Under the pieces are notes generated by a model. That model was not told the DNA's origin, did not search any database, and saw only the letters and a program-made list of their open reading frames with translations. From Acidobacteriota bacterium (lineage in GTDB: Bacteria > Acidobacteriota > Terriglobia > Terriglobales > Acidobacteriaceae): 64,000 nucleotides of DNA. Location of the stretch: the NCBI GenBank assembly GCA_021791875.1, contig JAJYVU010000002.1:1-64000 (forward strand), in the 5' to 3' direction. The position numbers and the translations under genes are program-made. This document shows positions 34,179 through 43,522 of this stretch, piece by piece. Numbering within the stretch: the first letter of the stretch is position 1; every line of letters starts with the position of its first letter.

Positions 34179-37100
34179 ATGAATCAGCTAATGAGTGGAC
34201 TAATCCATCTGAGGACAGCACGGCGGCGCAAAGCGATCAGGACTGCGGGCACGCCAGCATTCACAGAGACAATGGGCACGAAGCGGCGGTTGCGCGGGGG
34301 CATGAGCGGTGTGGCTGCTGTGCTGGCCCTGCTGGCAGTTGTTGGATGGACGGGCGGAGTGCCTGCGCGGGCGCAGACGAGTTACGGCAGCGTTGTGGGT
34401 ACGGTGACGGACTCGACGGGCGCGATTGTTCCGGGCGCGAAGGTGGTGCTGAAGAACACGGCGACGAATGCAATGCAGACGGCGATGACGGGTTCGGCGG
34501 GCAATTACAGTTTTGTGAACCTGATTCCGGACAAGTACGACCTGACGGTGACGAAGCAAGGCTTCCAGTCGATGATGCAGAGCGGGATCGACGTGCAGGT
34601 GGGCGGCGCGACGCGGGTGAACGTGACGCTGCGGGTCGGCAATGTGAGCCAGACGGTGACGGTGACGGCCTCACGGGCTGCGCTGCAAACGCAGAGCGCA
34701 TCGCTCGGAGGCGTGGTGGAAGGGCGACAGGTGGTTCAGGCCCCGCTGAACGGGCGCAACGTAAACAATCTGCTGGATTTTATTCCTGGCGTAGTGCCGG
34801 GCGGCGGGACGCAGGGCAGCACGATGGCCAACGGCGGCAGCGGGAACTTCCAGGCCGGCGGGCAAACGCAGGCGATTGCATACAACAATTATCAGATTGG
34901 CGGCGGTTTCAGCGGACAGAGCATTTTCTACATCGACGGGATGGAACAGAACATCGCCGAGAACAACGTGAATCCGCTGGTACCAACGCAGGATGCGGTA
35001 CAGGAATTTCGCGTTTCCACCAATGACGTGAGCGCGGAATTTGGCGGATTCAATGGCGGCGTGGTTCAGATTGTGACCAAGAGCGGGACGAACAAGTTCC
35101 ACGGCAACGTGTATGAGTACTTCCGCAACACGGCGCTGGATGCGAATGACTGGTTCAGCAACCATGAAGGCCTGGGCAAGGCTCCGCTGCACCAGAACCA
35201 GTTTGGCGCGAACCTGGGTGGGCCGATTTTGAAGAACAGGGCGTTTTTTTTCTTCTCCTGGGAGCGTGAGTCGCTGATTTCGGCGAGTCCGATCAATGCG
35301 ACGGTGCCTACGATGGCAGAGTTGGCGGGGAACTTTTCGGGGGATCCGCAGACGATTTACGATCCGGAGACAGGCCAGCCGTTTCCGAGGAACATTATCC
35401 CGCAGAACCGGATTGATCCGACGGCGCTGAAGATTCTGCAACTGGAGACGCCGAACGAGTCGCGCGTGATTCAGAAGCCATTCACGACGAACTTTTTTGC
35501 CTCGGCGCCGATTGAGGGCTACCAGGACCAGTACAACGCACGAGTGGACATTGCGCCCGACCCGAACGACTCATTGTTCGTCCGTTATACGTTCTGGAAT
35601 CCGCACAATGGGATCAGCGATCCCTTCGGAACCAAGACTGGCGCCGGGCCGACGGGAAACTACACGCAGGAGGCGGAGATTGGAGAAAATCACGTCTTCA
35701 ATGCGAACACGATTGCGGATGTTCACCTTTCGTACCTGGAGAACTACAACTTTCAATACCCGCTGAGCGACGGGTTCGACATGTCATCGATCAGCCCGAC
35801 TTACGGCACGATTCAACAGGAAAGCGCGAAGAAGGAAGGCCTGCTGCCGGGTCTAGGGATCCAGGGATACGGGATTGGCGCGGAGCTTTCGCAACTGTAC
35901 TGGAACAACAACATCTGGGGTGCGAACGCGAGCCTGACGAAGATTCTGAACCGGAACACGATCAAGGCCGGTGTAGAGTGGCGCCAGATCCTGTGGGAAA
36001 ACTACGGCAACAGCCAGGGCCTGAACCTGAATGCGACGCCCTTCTATACGGCGAAGAACGCAAGTGACGCAGTGGACGGGAACGCGCTGGCGTCGTTTCT
36101 GCTGGGGATTCCGTCAAGCACAAGCATTGCGTCGGTGGGGACGTGGCACGCGTTCCTGCACTCGTATGCGTTCTACGTGACGGACACCTGGCAGGCGAGT
36201 AAGAAGTTGACAGTGAATGCGGGCCTGCGCTGGAGCCAGCCGGGCGCATTCGAGGAAGAAAACAACCTCGATACGGTGCTGCAACCGAATGCAGGGGTGA
36301 GCATTGGCGGCTTGCAGTCGATTACGAATCCGGTGACGGGTACGTCGGTTCCGCTGACAGGGCGTCTGGCGTTTGTGGCCAGCCCGCAATACCCGAACCG
36401 GCACGAAGAGGCACTGCATTGGAATCTGTTCGCTCCGCGGTTGGGTATTGCGTACGAAGTGATGCCGCAGACGGTGGTGCGCGCCGGCTACGGCATTTCC
36501 TACCTGCCGGCGGAGATTACGCAGGACGGGCCCGGCAGCAGCGTGATCAATTCTGCCAACACGAGCGTGACGAATACAGTGGGCCAGCCTTTGATTGCGA
36601 CGATCGATAATCCGTTGCCAAACGGGGTGAACCCGCCGAGCGGGCGTACGCAGGCAGGACTGAATGCGGCGCTGGGACTGAACATAGCGGGACGTTTTCC
36701 GCATCAGGCGTATGGTTATGCGCAACAGTGGAACCTGGCGATCCAGCGCGCGCTTGGAAATCGGGCCACGGTGACGATTGCGTACGCTGGGTCAAAAGGC
36801 ACACACCTGGTGATTGGCAACGGCTTTACGGGGTCGGGCTACAACCTGAACCAATTGCCTGACAAGTACGACGCGCTGGGCTCCCAACTGCTGAAGCCAG
36901 TACAGAATCCCTTCTACGGTATATTGCCGGCGGGGACGACCTTTGGCGCCCGGACGATTGAGGAAGGCTACTTGCTGACGCCGCACCCGCAGTACCAGGG
37001 CGTGCTGCAGACGGTGCCACGGTATGGCGATTCGACCTATAACGCGCTGCAACTGGCGTATATCGAGCACTTCAAGCACGACGGCATTGTGCAGGTGGCT

Positions 37101-37793
37101 TATACCTTCAGCAAACTGATCAGCAACACGGACAACACCAGTTCGTTCCAGGACGGACAGGGCGGACTCGGCGTGGTGCAGGACTACACGAATCTGAAGG
37201 CTGAAAAGTCGCTGAGCATGCAGGATGTGCCGCAGAACCTGGTGATCAACTATGGCATTGACCTGCCATTTGGGCGCGGGCAGCAATACTTTGGCAATGC
37301 CGACCGTGCGCTGAATGCGGTGATCGGTGGGTGGCGGGTGAACGGCATCACGACCTTTCGCAGCGGCCTGCCGATTGCGCTGCAGGCGGCAGGCAACAAC
37401 CTGAGCATTTTTGGCGCCGGCGCGATTCGCCCGAATTATGCGACGGGATGCAACAAGGGCGTGAGTGGTTCGGCTCACAGCGCGGCGCGCGCGAACGAGT
37501 GGTTCAATACGGCCTGCTTTACGCAGCCGGGGCCATACTCATTTGGAGACGAGTCGCGGGTGGATTCCACCATGCGAAGCGACAACCTCGCGAACTGGGA
37601 CATGTCATTCAACAAGTACTTTGACCTGACACATGGCGTGCGATTCAAGTTTGGTACAGAGTTCTTTGACATCTTTAACCACCCTCAGTTTGCACTGCCG
37701 AACGCGAACCTGTCTTCGCCCGGTTTTGGCCAGGTGGGGCACCAGACGAACCTTCCTCGAACGGTGCAATTTGAGGGGCGGATCATCTTTTGA
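34179..37793 (+). CDS. TonB-dependent receptor with carboxypeptidase-regulatory-like domain, fructan locus
   Basis: An outer-membrane receptor of 1204 residues from the ATG at 34179 (AGGAGG upstream; the frame from 34119 lacks a site). The signal region is unusually long: ~45 polar and basic residues precede the hydrophobic GVAAVLALLAVVGWTGG stretch and the AQTS cleavage site. The CarboxypepD_reg domain follows (YGSVVGTVTDSTGAIVPGAKVVLK), then a plug (VVEGRQVVQAPLNGRNVNNLLDFIPGV) and a barrel ending GRIIF. It likely imports a fructo-oligosaccharide, inferred from the GH32, sugar porter and fructokinase neighbours. No SusD-like lipoprotein is encoded. Confidence 0.88.
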   Translation: MNQLMSGLIHLRTARRRKAIRTAGTPAFTETMGTKRRLRGGMSGVAAVLALLAVVGWTGGVPARAQTSYGSVVGTVTDSTGAIVPGAKVVLKNTATNAMQTAMTGSAGNYSFVNLIPDKYDLTVTKQGFQSMMQSGIDVQVGGATRVNVTLRVGNVSQTVTVTASRAALQTQSASLGGVVEGRQVVQAPLNGRNVNNLLDFIPGVVPGGGTQGSTMANGGSGNFQAGGQTQAIAYNNYQIGGGFSGQSIFYIDGMEQNIAENNVNPLVPTQDAVQEFRVSTNDVSAEFGGFNGGVVQIVTKSGTNKFHGNVYEYFRNTALDANDWFSNHEGLGKAPLHQNQFGANLGGPILKNRAFFFFSWERESLISASPINATVPTMAELAGNFSGDPQTIYDPETGQPFPRNIIPQNRIDPTALKILQLETPNESRVIQKPFTTNFFASAPIEGYQDQYNARVDIAPDPNDSLFVRYTFWNPHNGISDPFGTKTGAGPTGNYTQEAEIGENHVFNANTIADVHLSYLENYNFQYPLSDGFDMSSISPTYGTIQQESAKKEGLLPGLGIQGYGIGAELSQLYWNNNIWGANASLTKILNRNTIKAGVEWRQILWENYGNSQGLNLNATPFYTAKNASDAVDGNALASFLLGIPSSTSIASVGTWHAFLHSYAFYVTDTWQASKKLTVNAGLRWSQPGAFEEENNLDTVLQPNAGVSIGGLQSITNPVTGTSVPLTGRLAFVASPQYPNRHEEALHWNLFAPRLGIAYEVMPQTVVRAGYGISYLPAEITQDGPGSSVINSANTSVTNTVGQPLIATIDNPLPNGVNPPSGRTQAGLNAALGLNIAGRFPHQAYGYAQQWNLAIQRALGNRATVTIAYAGSKGTHLVIGNGFTGSGYNLNQLPDKYDALGSQLLKPVQNPFYGILPAGTTFGARTIEEGYLLTPHPQYQGVLQTVPRYGDSTYNALQLAYIEHFKHDGIVQVAYTFSKLISNTDNTSSFQDGQGGLGVVQDYTNLKAEKSLSMQDVPQNLVINYGIDLPFGRGQQYFGNADRALNAVIGGWRVNGITTFRSGLPIALQAAGNNLSIFGAGAIRPNYATGCNKGVSGSAHSAARANEWFNTACFTQPGPYSFGDESRVDSTMRSDNLANWDMSFNKYFDLTHGVRFKFGTEFFDIFNHPQFALPNANLSSPGFGQVGHQTNLPRTVQFEGRIIF

Positions 37794-37821
37794 CGCTGTT
37801 GTTGAAGTACGTTCCTCCTAT

Positions 37822-37860
37822 GCGAAGCTGACGCCCTGATGCGGCTCAGCTTCGCGCTTT
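37822..37860 (+). terminator. Hairpin after the TonB receptor gene
   Basis: GCGAAGCTGA (37822-37831) pairs perfectly with TCAGCTTCGC (37846-37855) around a 14-base loop, followed by GCTTTGTTTG. The U tract is interrupted, so it may attenuate rather than end transcription into the GH32 gene. A perfect TAGACGTCTA palindrome follows at 37888-37897. Confidence 0.6.
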
Positions 37861-37978
37861 GTTTGCCGCACTTGCGGACGGAGCAGGTAGACGTCTAAAA
37901 GAGGGAGAAGCTATTGCGGGGAAAAGTTTGCCCCCGCAGAGATTTGCAACTGTCACGGACATGATTTTGGGAGGGGCG

Positions 37979-39538
37979 ATGAATCGTCGGGAATTGCTGA
38001 AGAGTGCGGCGGGGCTGGCGGGTGCGGCGGCGATGAGCCGCAGGGGGTGGGCCGGTGAAGTGGAGACCTATGCGGAACTGATTGCGCTGGAGGGGCGGCT
38101 GGCGCGCGATCCGCGGCGGCCGCAATTTCATCTGCTGCCGAAGCGGAACTGGATGAACGATCCCAACGGGCCGGTTTACTGGGATGGTCGCTATCACATG
38201 TTTTTCCAGTACAACCCGCAGGCGGCAGTATGGGGCGACATGCACTGGGGGCACGCGATGAGCGAGGACATGGTGCATTGGGAGCATTTGCCGGTGGCGC
38301 TGGCTCCGACGCCTGGCGGGCCGGATGCGGCAGGGTGCTTCAGCGGGTCGGCAGTGATCGATCAAGGCGTAGTGACGGTGATGTATACGGGGGTAGTGAA
38401 GGCACCGGAGAGCGAGGCGACGATTCGCGACGGAGCGAACAGCCTGCGCGAGAGCCAGTGCCTGGCAACAGCTACGGGCATGAATCTGACGGCGTGGAAG
38501 AAGGTGCCGCAGGCGGTGATACCCGCGCCGCCGCCGGGGATCAAGGTGGCTGGCTTTCGCGATCCTTCGCCGTGGAAGAGCGGCGATTGGTGGTATGTGG
38601 CAGTGGGCTCGGGCGTGCTGGGCAAGGGCGGCAGAGTGCTGCTTTACCGGTCAAAGGATTTACGGAACTGGGAGTATCTGCATTTTGTGGCGAGCGGACC
38701 AGGGAGCGGGAAGCAGACGGCGAATCCGGTGGGCGATGGAGAGATGTGGGAGTGTCCGGATCTCTTTCCGCTGGATGGAAAGCATGTGCTGATTTATTCG
38801 TCGATGGGGCAGGTGCACTGGCAGACGGGCGTACTGGATGAGGCGGCGATGAAGTTTCACCCGGAGAAAGCGGGAGTGCTGGATTACGGCGCGTATTATG
38901 CGGCGAAGACGCAGACGGACAAGCATGGGCGGCGGATTGTGTGGGGATGGATTCCAGAGCGGCGGCCCGAGGCGGAGTACAGCGCGGCGGGCTGGGCATG
39001 CATGATGTCACTGCCGCGCGTGTTGCGGTTGCGTCCGGATGGGGATTTGAGTATCGAGGTGGACGAGGCGGTGCATCAGCTCAGGCTCGACGAGCAAAGG
39101 CTGGCGCCAGGCCAGGATGCGAATATGAATCTGAATCGGTTTCTTATTTCACGAGCGACAGGAGAGTTGTCGGGGCGGTTTGCGCGGGGCGGCAAGCCGT
39201 TTGCGGTGCAGCTGATGGGCAGGCTCGCAAGCGGGGAGCTGAATGAGCCGCTGGTGAAGATTGCCTATGATCCGGCGCGGCCCGGCGAAGTGTTGGCGGA
39301 TGGGAAGGCGATTCCGATAGCGGGGCCGCATACGCAGGCGTTGGAGATACATATATATGTGGATGGCTCTGTGGCGGAGGTGATGCTGCAGGGCACGGCG
39401 GCGTATACGAAGCGGTTTTATTACGCGGGAGATGTGGCCCCGGACGTGTGGGTGAAGGTAGATGGTCCGGAGGGCACGGTGAGGGATCTGCGCGTATGGC
39501 AACTGGAGCCGATTTCTCCAGACCGGCTGACCTCGTAA
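37979..39538 (+). CDS. Glycoside hydrolase family 32 (fructan/sucrose hydrolase)
   Basis: A protein of 519 residues from the ATG at 37979 (GGGAGGGG upstream). It starts with a twin-arginine-like signal, MNRRELLKSAAGLAGAAAMS, so it is probably exported folded. The three GH32 catalytic motifs are intact: the WMNDPNG nucleophile (D61), FRDP (193-196) and the ECP acid/base (E258). The five-bladed propeller is followed by a C-terminal beta-sandwich (about 380-510). It releases fructose from sucrose, levan or inulin; which one cannot be told. It lies between the receptor and the sugar porter. Confidence 0.92.
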   Translation: MNRRELLKSAAGLAGAAAMSRRGWAGEVETYAELIALEGRLARDPRRPQFHLLPKRNWMNDPNGPVYWDGRYHMFFQYNPQAAVWGDMHWGHAMSEDMVHWEHLPVALAPTPGGPDAAGCFSGSAVIDQGVVTVMYTGVVKAPESEATIRDGANSLRESQCLATATGMNLTAWKKVPQAVIPAPPPGIKVAGFRDPSPWKSGDWWYVAVGSGVLGKGGRVLLYRSKDLRNWEYLHFVASGPGSGKQTANPVGDGEMWECPDLFPLDGKHVLIYSSMGQVHWQTGVLDEAAMKFHPEKAGVLDYGAYYAAKTQTDKHGRRIVWGWIPERRPEAEYSAAGWACMMSLPRVLRLRPDGDLSIEVDEAVHQLRLDEQRLAPGQDANMNLNRFLISRATGELSGRFARGGKPFAVQLMGRLASGELNEPLVKIAYDPARPGEVLADGKAIPIAGPHTQALEIHIYVDGSVAEVMLQGTAAYTKRFYYAGDVAPDVWVKVDGPEGTVRDLRVWQLEPISPDRLTS

Positions 39539-39601
39539 CGGGTAAGATGGGCGGAGCCGAAACGACGGTGAATTGTAAGTGAGAACGGGGGAAATTTCGG
39601 C

Positions 39602-40930
39602 ATGCGGATGAATCGGATCCTGGCGAAGAGCGCGCTGGTGGGTGCGCTGGGCGGACTGCTGTTCGGGTTTGACACGGCGGTGATTGCGGGGTCGACTCAT
39701 TCGCTGACAAACACCTTTCGGCTAACCCCGTTCTGGCTGGGCGTGACGGTTTCGATTGCGCTGTGGGGCACGGCGATCGGAGCGCTCAGTTCTGGAGAGC
39801 TTGGCGAGCGGCTCGGTGGGCGGGGCGCGCTGCGGGTGATGGCTGCGCTGTACCTGATATCGGCGCTGGGCTGCGCCTTCGCTTGGAACTGGTATGTACT
39901 GCTGGTATTCCGGTTTATTGGCGGGCTGGGAATTGGCGGCTCATCGGTGCTGGGGCCGGTGTACATCTCGGAGATGGCGCCGGCGAAGTGGCGGGGACGG
40001 CTGGTGGGGATGTTCCAGGTGATGGTGGTGACAGGAATCCTGCTGGCTTACTTCTCGAATTTCTGCGTGGGACTGTTCCACCTGGGCAACCTGGAATGGC
40101 ACTGGCAGCTGGGGATTCCGGCGTTGCCGGCGCTGGTGTTCTTGATTCTGCTGTATGGGATTCCTCGAAGCTCGCGATGGCTGGTGACGCAGAACCGGAT
40201 TGAAGAAGCGCGAGAGGTGCTGCAGCTGATTGGCACGCCGGACACGGAAGCGGAGCTGGCGGAAATTGTGCGGTCCGTGCACCTGGACCGGTCGCAGCGG
40301 CGGGAACCGATTTTCCAGGCGAAGTATGCGTTTCCGATCTTTCTGGCGATGGCGACAGGGATCTTTAACCAACTGGCTGGCATCAACGCGATTCTGTACT
40401 ACCTGAATTCGATATTTGCGTCGGCGGGATTCAGCCAGATGTCGAGCAGCGGGCAGGCGGTGATTATCGGGCTGACAAACCTGATTGCGACGCTGTTTGC
40501 GATGACGATTATTGACAAGGTAGGGCGCAAGAAGCTGCTGCTGATTGGTGCGGCGGGGATGGTGTTCTGCCTGGCGGGCGTGGGTTGGCTGTTCCAGACG
40601 GGGAGCGAGTCGGCGCTGCTGCTGTGGCTGCTGGTGGGCTATATTCTCTTCTTTGCGATTTCGCAGGGCGCGGTGGTGTGGGTATACATCAGTGAGATAT
40701 TCCCGAACAAGGTGCGGGCGAAGGGCCAGAGCCTGGGTGCTTCGGCCAACTGGATTACGAATGCGCTGATTGCGTGGTTCTTCCCGCTGGTGGCGGCGTG
40801 GTCGCATGCGATTCCGTTCTACGGATTTGCGGCGATGATGGTGCTGCAGTTTGTACTGGTGCTGTGGCTGTGGCCGGAGACCAAGGGCAAGACGCTGGAG
40901 CAGATCCAGGCGCATTTCCGGATCGATTAG
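39602..40930 (+). CDS. MFS sugar porter (SP family)
   Basis: An inner-membrane transporter of 442 residues with 12 predicted helices. Family landmarks are GALGGLLFGFDTAVIAG in helix 1, RFIGGLGIGGSSVLGPVYISEMAP, WRGRLVGMFQ, the central PRSSRWL, NQLAGINAILYY in helix 7, and the C-terminal PETKGKTLEQI. Members are sugar-proton symporters (XylE/GLUT group). In this locus it would carry fructose released by the GH32 enzyme across the inner membrane. The start ATG follows GGGGGAA. No terminator separates it from GH32 (63-base gap). Confidence 0.9.
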   Translation: MRMNRILAKSALVGALGGLLFGFDTAVIAGSTHSLTNTFRLTPFWLGVTVSIALWGTAIGALSSGELGERLGGRGALRVMAALYLISALGCAFAWNWYVLLVFRFIGGLGIGGSSVLGPVYISEMAPAKWRGRLVGMFQVMVVTGILLAYFSNFCVGLFHLGNLEWHWQLGIPALPALVFLILLYGIPRSSRWLVTQNRIEEAREVLQLIGTPDTEAELAEIVRSVHLDRSQRREPIFQAKYAFPIFLAMATGIFNQLAGINAILYYLNSIFASAGFSQMSSSGQAVIIGLTNLIATLFAMTIIDKVGRKKLLLIGAAGMVFCLAGVGWLFQTGSESALLLWLLVGYILFFAISQGAVVWVYISEIFPNKVRAKGQSLGASANWITNALIAWFFPLVAAWSHAIPFYGFAAMMVLQFVLVLWLWPETKGKTLEQIQAHFRID

Positions 40931-40969
40931 GGCTCACTCCTTATATTGGTTACGAGTACCGAGCGGACT

Positions 40970-41024
40970 GCCGGGCGGAATGATGCCCGGCGGCGTCCTC
41001 TTCAGGGCATGATTGTGCCCTGAA
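40970..41024 (+). terminator. Two hairpins between the sugar porter and pstS
   Basis: GCCGGGC/GCCCGGC (40970-40991, 8-base loop) is followed by TTCAGGGCA/TGCCCTGAA (41001-41024, 6-base loop); both stems are perfect. No U tract follows. They probably end the fructan-locus transcript. The remaining gap to 41249 shows no gene and must hold the pstS promoter. Confidence 0.55.
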
Positions 41025-41249
41025 AGCAGGGCGAAAACAGCAGAAAATGCTTGGGATTCCGGTTGAAACCGCCTTGAAGTTTAAGGTTTCGTGAAATCTT
41101 GCACCGGTACCAAAATTGTGGCAAATCCTCGCGTATTCTGAAATCGCTCCCGGGTACGGGATGCGGGCTGACTGAGTGGCGCATCGAGTAGTGAGCTCAG
41201 TTGCTTTGGAACATCTAGGGAATCAGAAGCCCCCAGGAGGGTTTTTTTT

Positions 41250-42344
41250 ATGAGATTTGGCCGGAAATCGATGGAAAAGAAAAGCAATCGTTCATTTCGC
41301 AAGGGCGCGGTGCTGGCGCTGGCGCTGGCCGTAGCCGGAGCGGGGTCGGCATTCGCAGCGGCCCAGATCAATATTCTCGAAACTGGCTCGAGCTTGCTGT
41401 ATCCGCTGTTCAACCTGTGGGTGCCGAGTTATGCGCACATGCACCCGAATGTGAAGATCACGACCCAGTCGACGGGCAGCGGCACGGGGATTTCGCAGTC
41501 CATTGCCGGTATCGCTCAGATTGGCGCTTCGGATGCGTATCTGAGCCCCGCGCAGATGCGGATGCACTCGAATATGATGAACATTCCGCTGGCGATCTCG
41601 TCGCAGATGGTCAACTACAACGTTCCCGGGCTGAATTACAAACACCTGAACCTGAGCGGACCAGTACTTGCCGGCATTTACTCGGGCAAGATCAGGAACT
41701 GGAACGACGAGCAGATTGCGAAGCTGAACCCGGGGGTGAAGCTGCCGAACCACACGATCATTCCCATTCATCGCACCGACGGCAGCGGCGACACCTTCAT
41801 CTTCACGCAGTACCTGTCGTTCAGCACGCCATCGTGGGCGAACTCGCTGGCCTACGGAACGTCGATCAGCTGGCCGGCGGTTCCGGGCGGGCTGGGTGCG
41901 GTAGGCAACCCTGGAATGGTAACAGCACTGACGGGCTCGCCGTACTCGATTGCTTACATCGGGGTGAGCTACAGGCAGGCAATCGATCAGCATCACATGG
42001 GCACGGCGGCGCTCGAAAATCGCGACGGGAAGTTCGTGCTGCTGACTCCGCATACGGTTTCGTCTGCTGCAGCGCAGATGGTTCCCAAGACGCCGCAAAA
42101 TGAGGCCGTGAGCCTGATCTTCGCACCGGGCCCTGACTCCTACCCGATCATAAACTATGAATATGCCATCGTGAGCAAGACTCAGCCCTCTGCCGAGACA
42201 GCGGCTGCGCTGCGGGAGTTCTTCTCGTGGGCAATTCGCGGCGATGGCGGGAACGCTCCGAAGTACCTGAATCCAGTACACTTCGCACCCTTGCCGCCGT
42301 CGGTTGTGAAATTGAGCCAGGCCCAGATCGACCAGATCCAGTAA
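41250..42344 (+). CDS. pstS: Phosphate ABC transporter substrate-binding protein PstS
   Basis: A protein of 364 residues with AGGAGG nine bases upstream. The signal peptide is long (n-region RFGRKSMEKKSNRSFRK, cleavage near AFA). The mature sequence shows PstS hallmarks: ILETGSSLLYPLFNLWVPSY, the phosphate-binding QSTGSGTGIS loop, ASDAYLSP, and HRTDGSGDTFIFTQYLS. It binds phosphate in the periplasm and delivers it to the PstC/PstA channel encoded downstream. A strong hairpin between pstS and pstC would give the usual excess of binding protein over permease. Confidence 0.94.
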   Translation: MRFGRKSMEKKSNRSFRKGAVLALALAVAGAGSAFAAAQINILETGSSLLYPLFNLWVPSYAHMHPNVKITTQSTGSGTGISQSIAGIAQIGASDAYLSPAQMRMHSNMMNIPLAISSQMVNYNVPGLNYKHLNLSGPVLAGIYSGKIRNWNDEQIAKLNPGVKLPNHTIIPIHRTDGSGDTFIFTQYLSFSTPSWANSLAYGTSISWPAVPGGLGAVGNPGMVTALTGSPYSIAYIGVSYRQAIDQHHMGTAALENRDGKFVLLTPHTVSSAAAQMVPKTPQNEAVSLIFAPGPDSYPIINYEYAIVSKTQPSAETAAALREFFSWAIRGDGGNAPKYLNPVHFAPLPPSVVKLSQAQIDQIQ

Positions 42345-42375
42345 GCTGGATAATGTGAGCCTGTTCCGTAGTCAC

Positions 42376-42406
42376 CCCTCGCCGGGAGTTTCCTCCCCGG
42401 CGAGGG
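42376..42406 (+). terminator. Strong intergenic hairpin between pstS and pstC
   Basis: CCCTCGCCGGG pairs perfectly with CCCGGCGAGGG (11 bp) around a 9-base loop. It is followed by TCCGTCGTTTTC, a poor U tract. It would stabilise the pstS message or partly terminate it, lowering permease expression. Confidence 0.7.
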
Positions 42407-42440
42407 TCCGTCGTTTTCGCGCGACGCATGAAAATGAAAG

Positions 42441-42485
42441 TGTTACGGTTACAGATGTGAACGAAATAGCGATGTTAAAGTTACA
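42441..42485 (+). promoter_or_regulatory. Pair of 13-bp direct repeats upstream of pstC
   Basis: TGTTACGGTTACA (42441-42453) and TGTTAAAGTTACA (42473-42485) agree at 11 of 13 positions and start 32 bases apart, about three helical turns. Each half contains two GTTA-type steps 5-6 bases apart, the form of PhoB/PhoP-type direct-repeat sites. The sequence is not the E. coli Pho box. A second promoter for pstCA under phosphate control is the inference. Confidence 0.45.
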
Positions 42486-42550
42486 AATCAGCAGCGAGAA
42501 TTCTGAATTCTGTTACTCTGCTTTGTTCTCTTCCCGACTGGAGCTTCAGC

Positions 42551-43522
42551 ATGTCGTTTAAGAACATCCTTGCTCCCATTGCCAGCATTGTCGGGGTAAC
42601 GCTGATCGGGATTGTGATTTTTCTCGGCGTGTATTCCTGGCCAGCGGTGAAGTTCAACGGCTTTTCATTTGTCGTAAAGAACGACTGGAACCTGGGCAAT
42701 CTGTATGCGAACCCAGTGATGCACCGCGGGCACTTGATCATGCCGGGCGCGCAGTACGGAATCCTGTTTCTGATTGTGGCTACGCTGCTGAGTACGCTGA
42801 TTGCAGTGGTGCTTGCCGTGCCGCTGGGGGTGGGATCGGCGATTTTCCTGTCGGATGGGGTTCCGGCGGTGCTGCGGCCCTGGCTGTCATTCTTTGTGGA
42901 ACTGCTGGCGGCGGTCCCGAGCGTGGTGTATGGACTTTGGGGATATGCAGCGGTGATACCGCTGCTGAGCCACACCGTGTTTCCGTGGATGGCGAAGCAT
43001 CTGGCATTCATTCCGTTTTTTGCGGGGGATACCGGGAGCGGGTACGGGCTGCTGACTTCAGGATTCGTACTGACGCTGATGATCGTGCCGCTGATTACTT
43101 CGACGATGCGCGATGCGCTAATCAGCCAGCCGCGCGGGTTGCGGGAAGCGGCACTCGCGCTGGGGGCGACACGTTTTGAAACGATGTGGTCGGTGATTCT
43201 GCCTTCGACACGCAGAGTGCTGATTGCTTCGAGCATCCTGGCGACGGGCAGGGCGCTGGGCGAAACGATGGCGGTGCTGATGGTGGGCGGTGGCGCGCTG
43301 AACTATCTGCCGAACAACATTTACGCGCCCATCACGACGATGGCTGCATTCATTGTTTCGCAACTGGACAGCGCATTGGAAGATCCAACCGGCATGGCGG
43401 TGCGATCACTGGCGGAAGTGGCGCTGGTACTGTGCGTGATCTCGGTCATTGTGAATGGCGCAGCCAGGCTGATGCTCTACTTCAGCGGGTACCAGCGTCT
43501 GGGAGGCGGCGGATGGGCGTAA
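42551..43522 (+). CDS. pstC: Phosphate ABC transporter permease PstC
   Basis: A membrane protein of 323 residues with about six to seven helices. The permease EAA loop is visible in PRGLREAALALGATRFETMWSVILPSTRRVLIASSILATGRALGETMAVLMVGG, with the GETMAV segment typical of PstC. It pairs with PstA to form the phosphate channel. TGGAG lies eight bases before the ATG. Its 3' end overlaps pstA by 10 bases. Confidence 0.93.
   Translation: MSFKNILAPIASIVGVTLIGIVIFLGVYSWPAVKFNGFSFVVKNDWNLGNLYANPVMHRGHLIMPGAQYGILFLIVATLLSTLIAVVLAVPLGVGSAIFLSDGVPAVLRPWLSFFVELLAAVPSVVYGLWGYAAVIPLLSHTVFPWMAKHLAFIPFFAGDTGSGYGLLTSGFVLTLMIVPLITSTMRDALISQPRGLREAALALGATRFETMWSVILPSTRRVLIASSILATGRALGETMAVLMVGGGALNYLPNNIYAPITTMAAFIVSQLDSALEDPTGMAVRSLAEVALVLCVISVIVNGAARLMLYFSGYQRLGGGGWA

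Noticed and set aside
34154-35026. 290-residue frame in the TonB receptor region
   Set aside because: Another reading frame of the receptor gene; composition is dominated by Arg, Gly and Asp, as expected for an out-of-frame GC-rich shadow.
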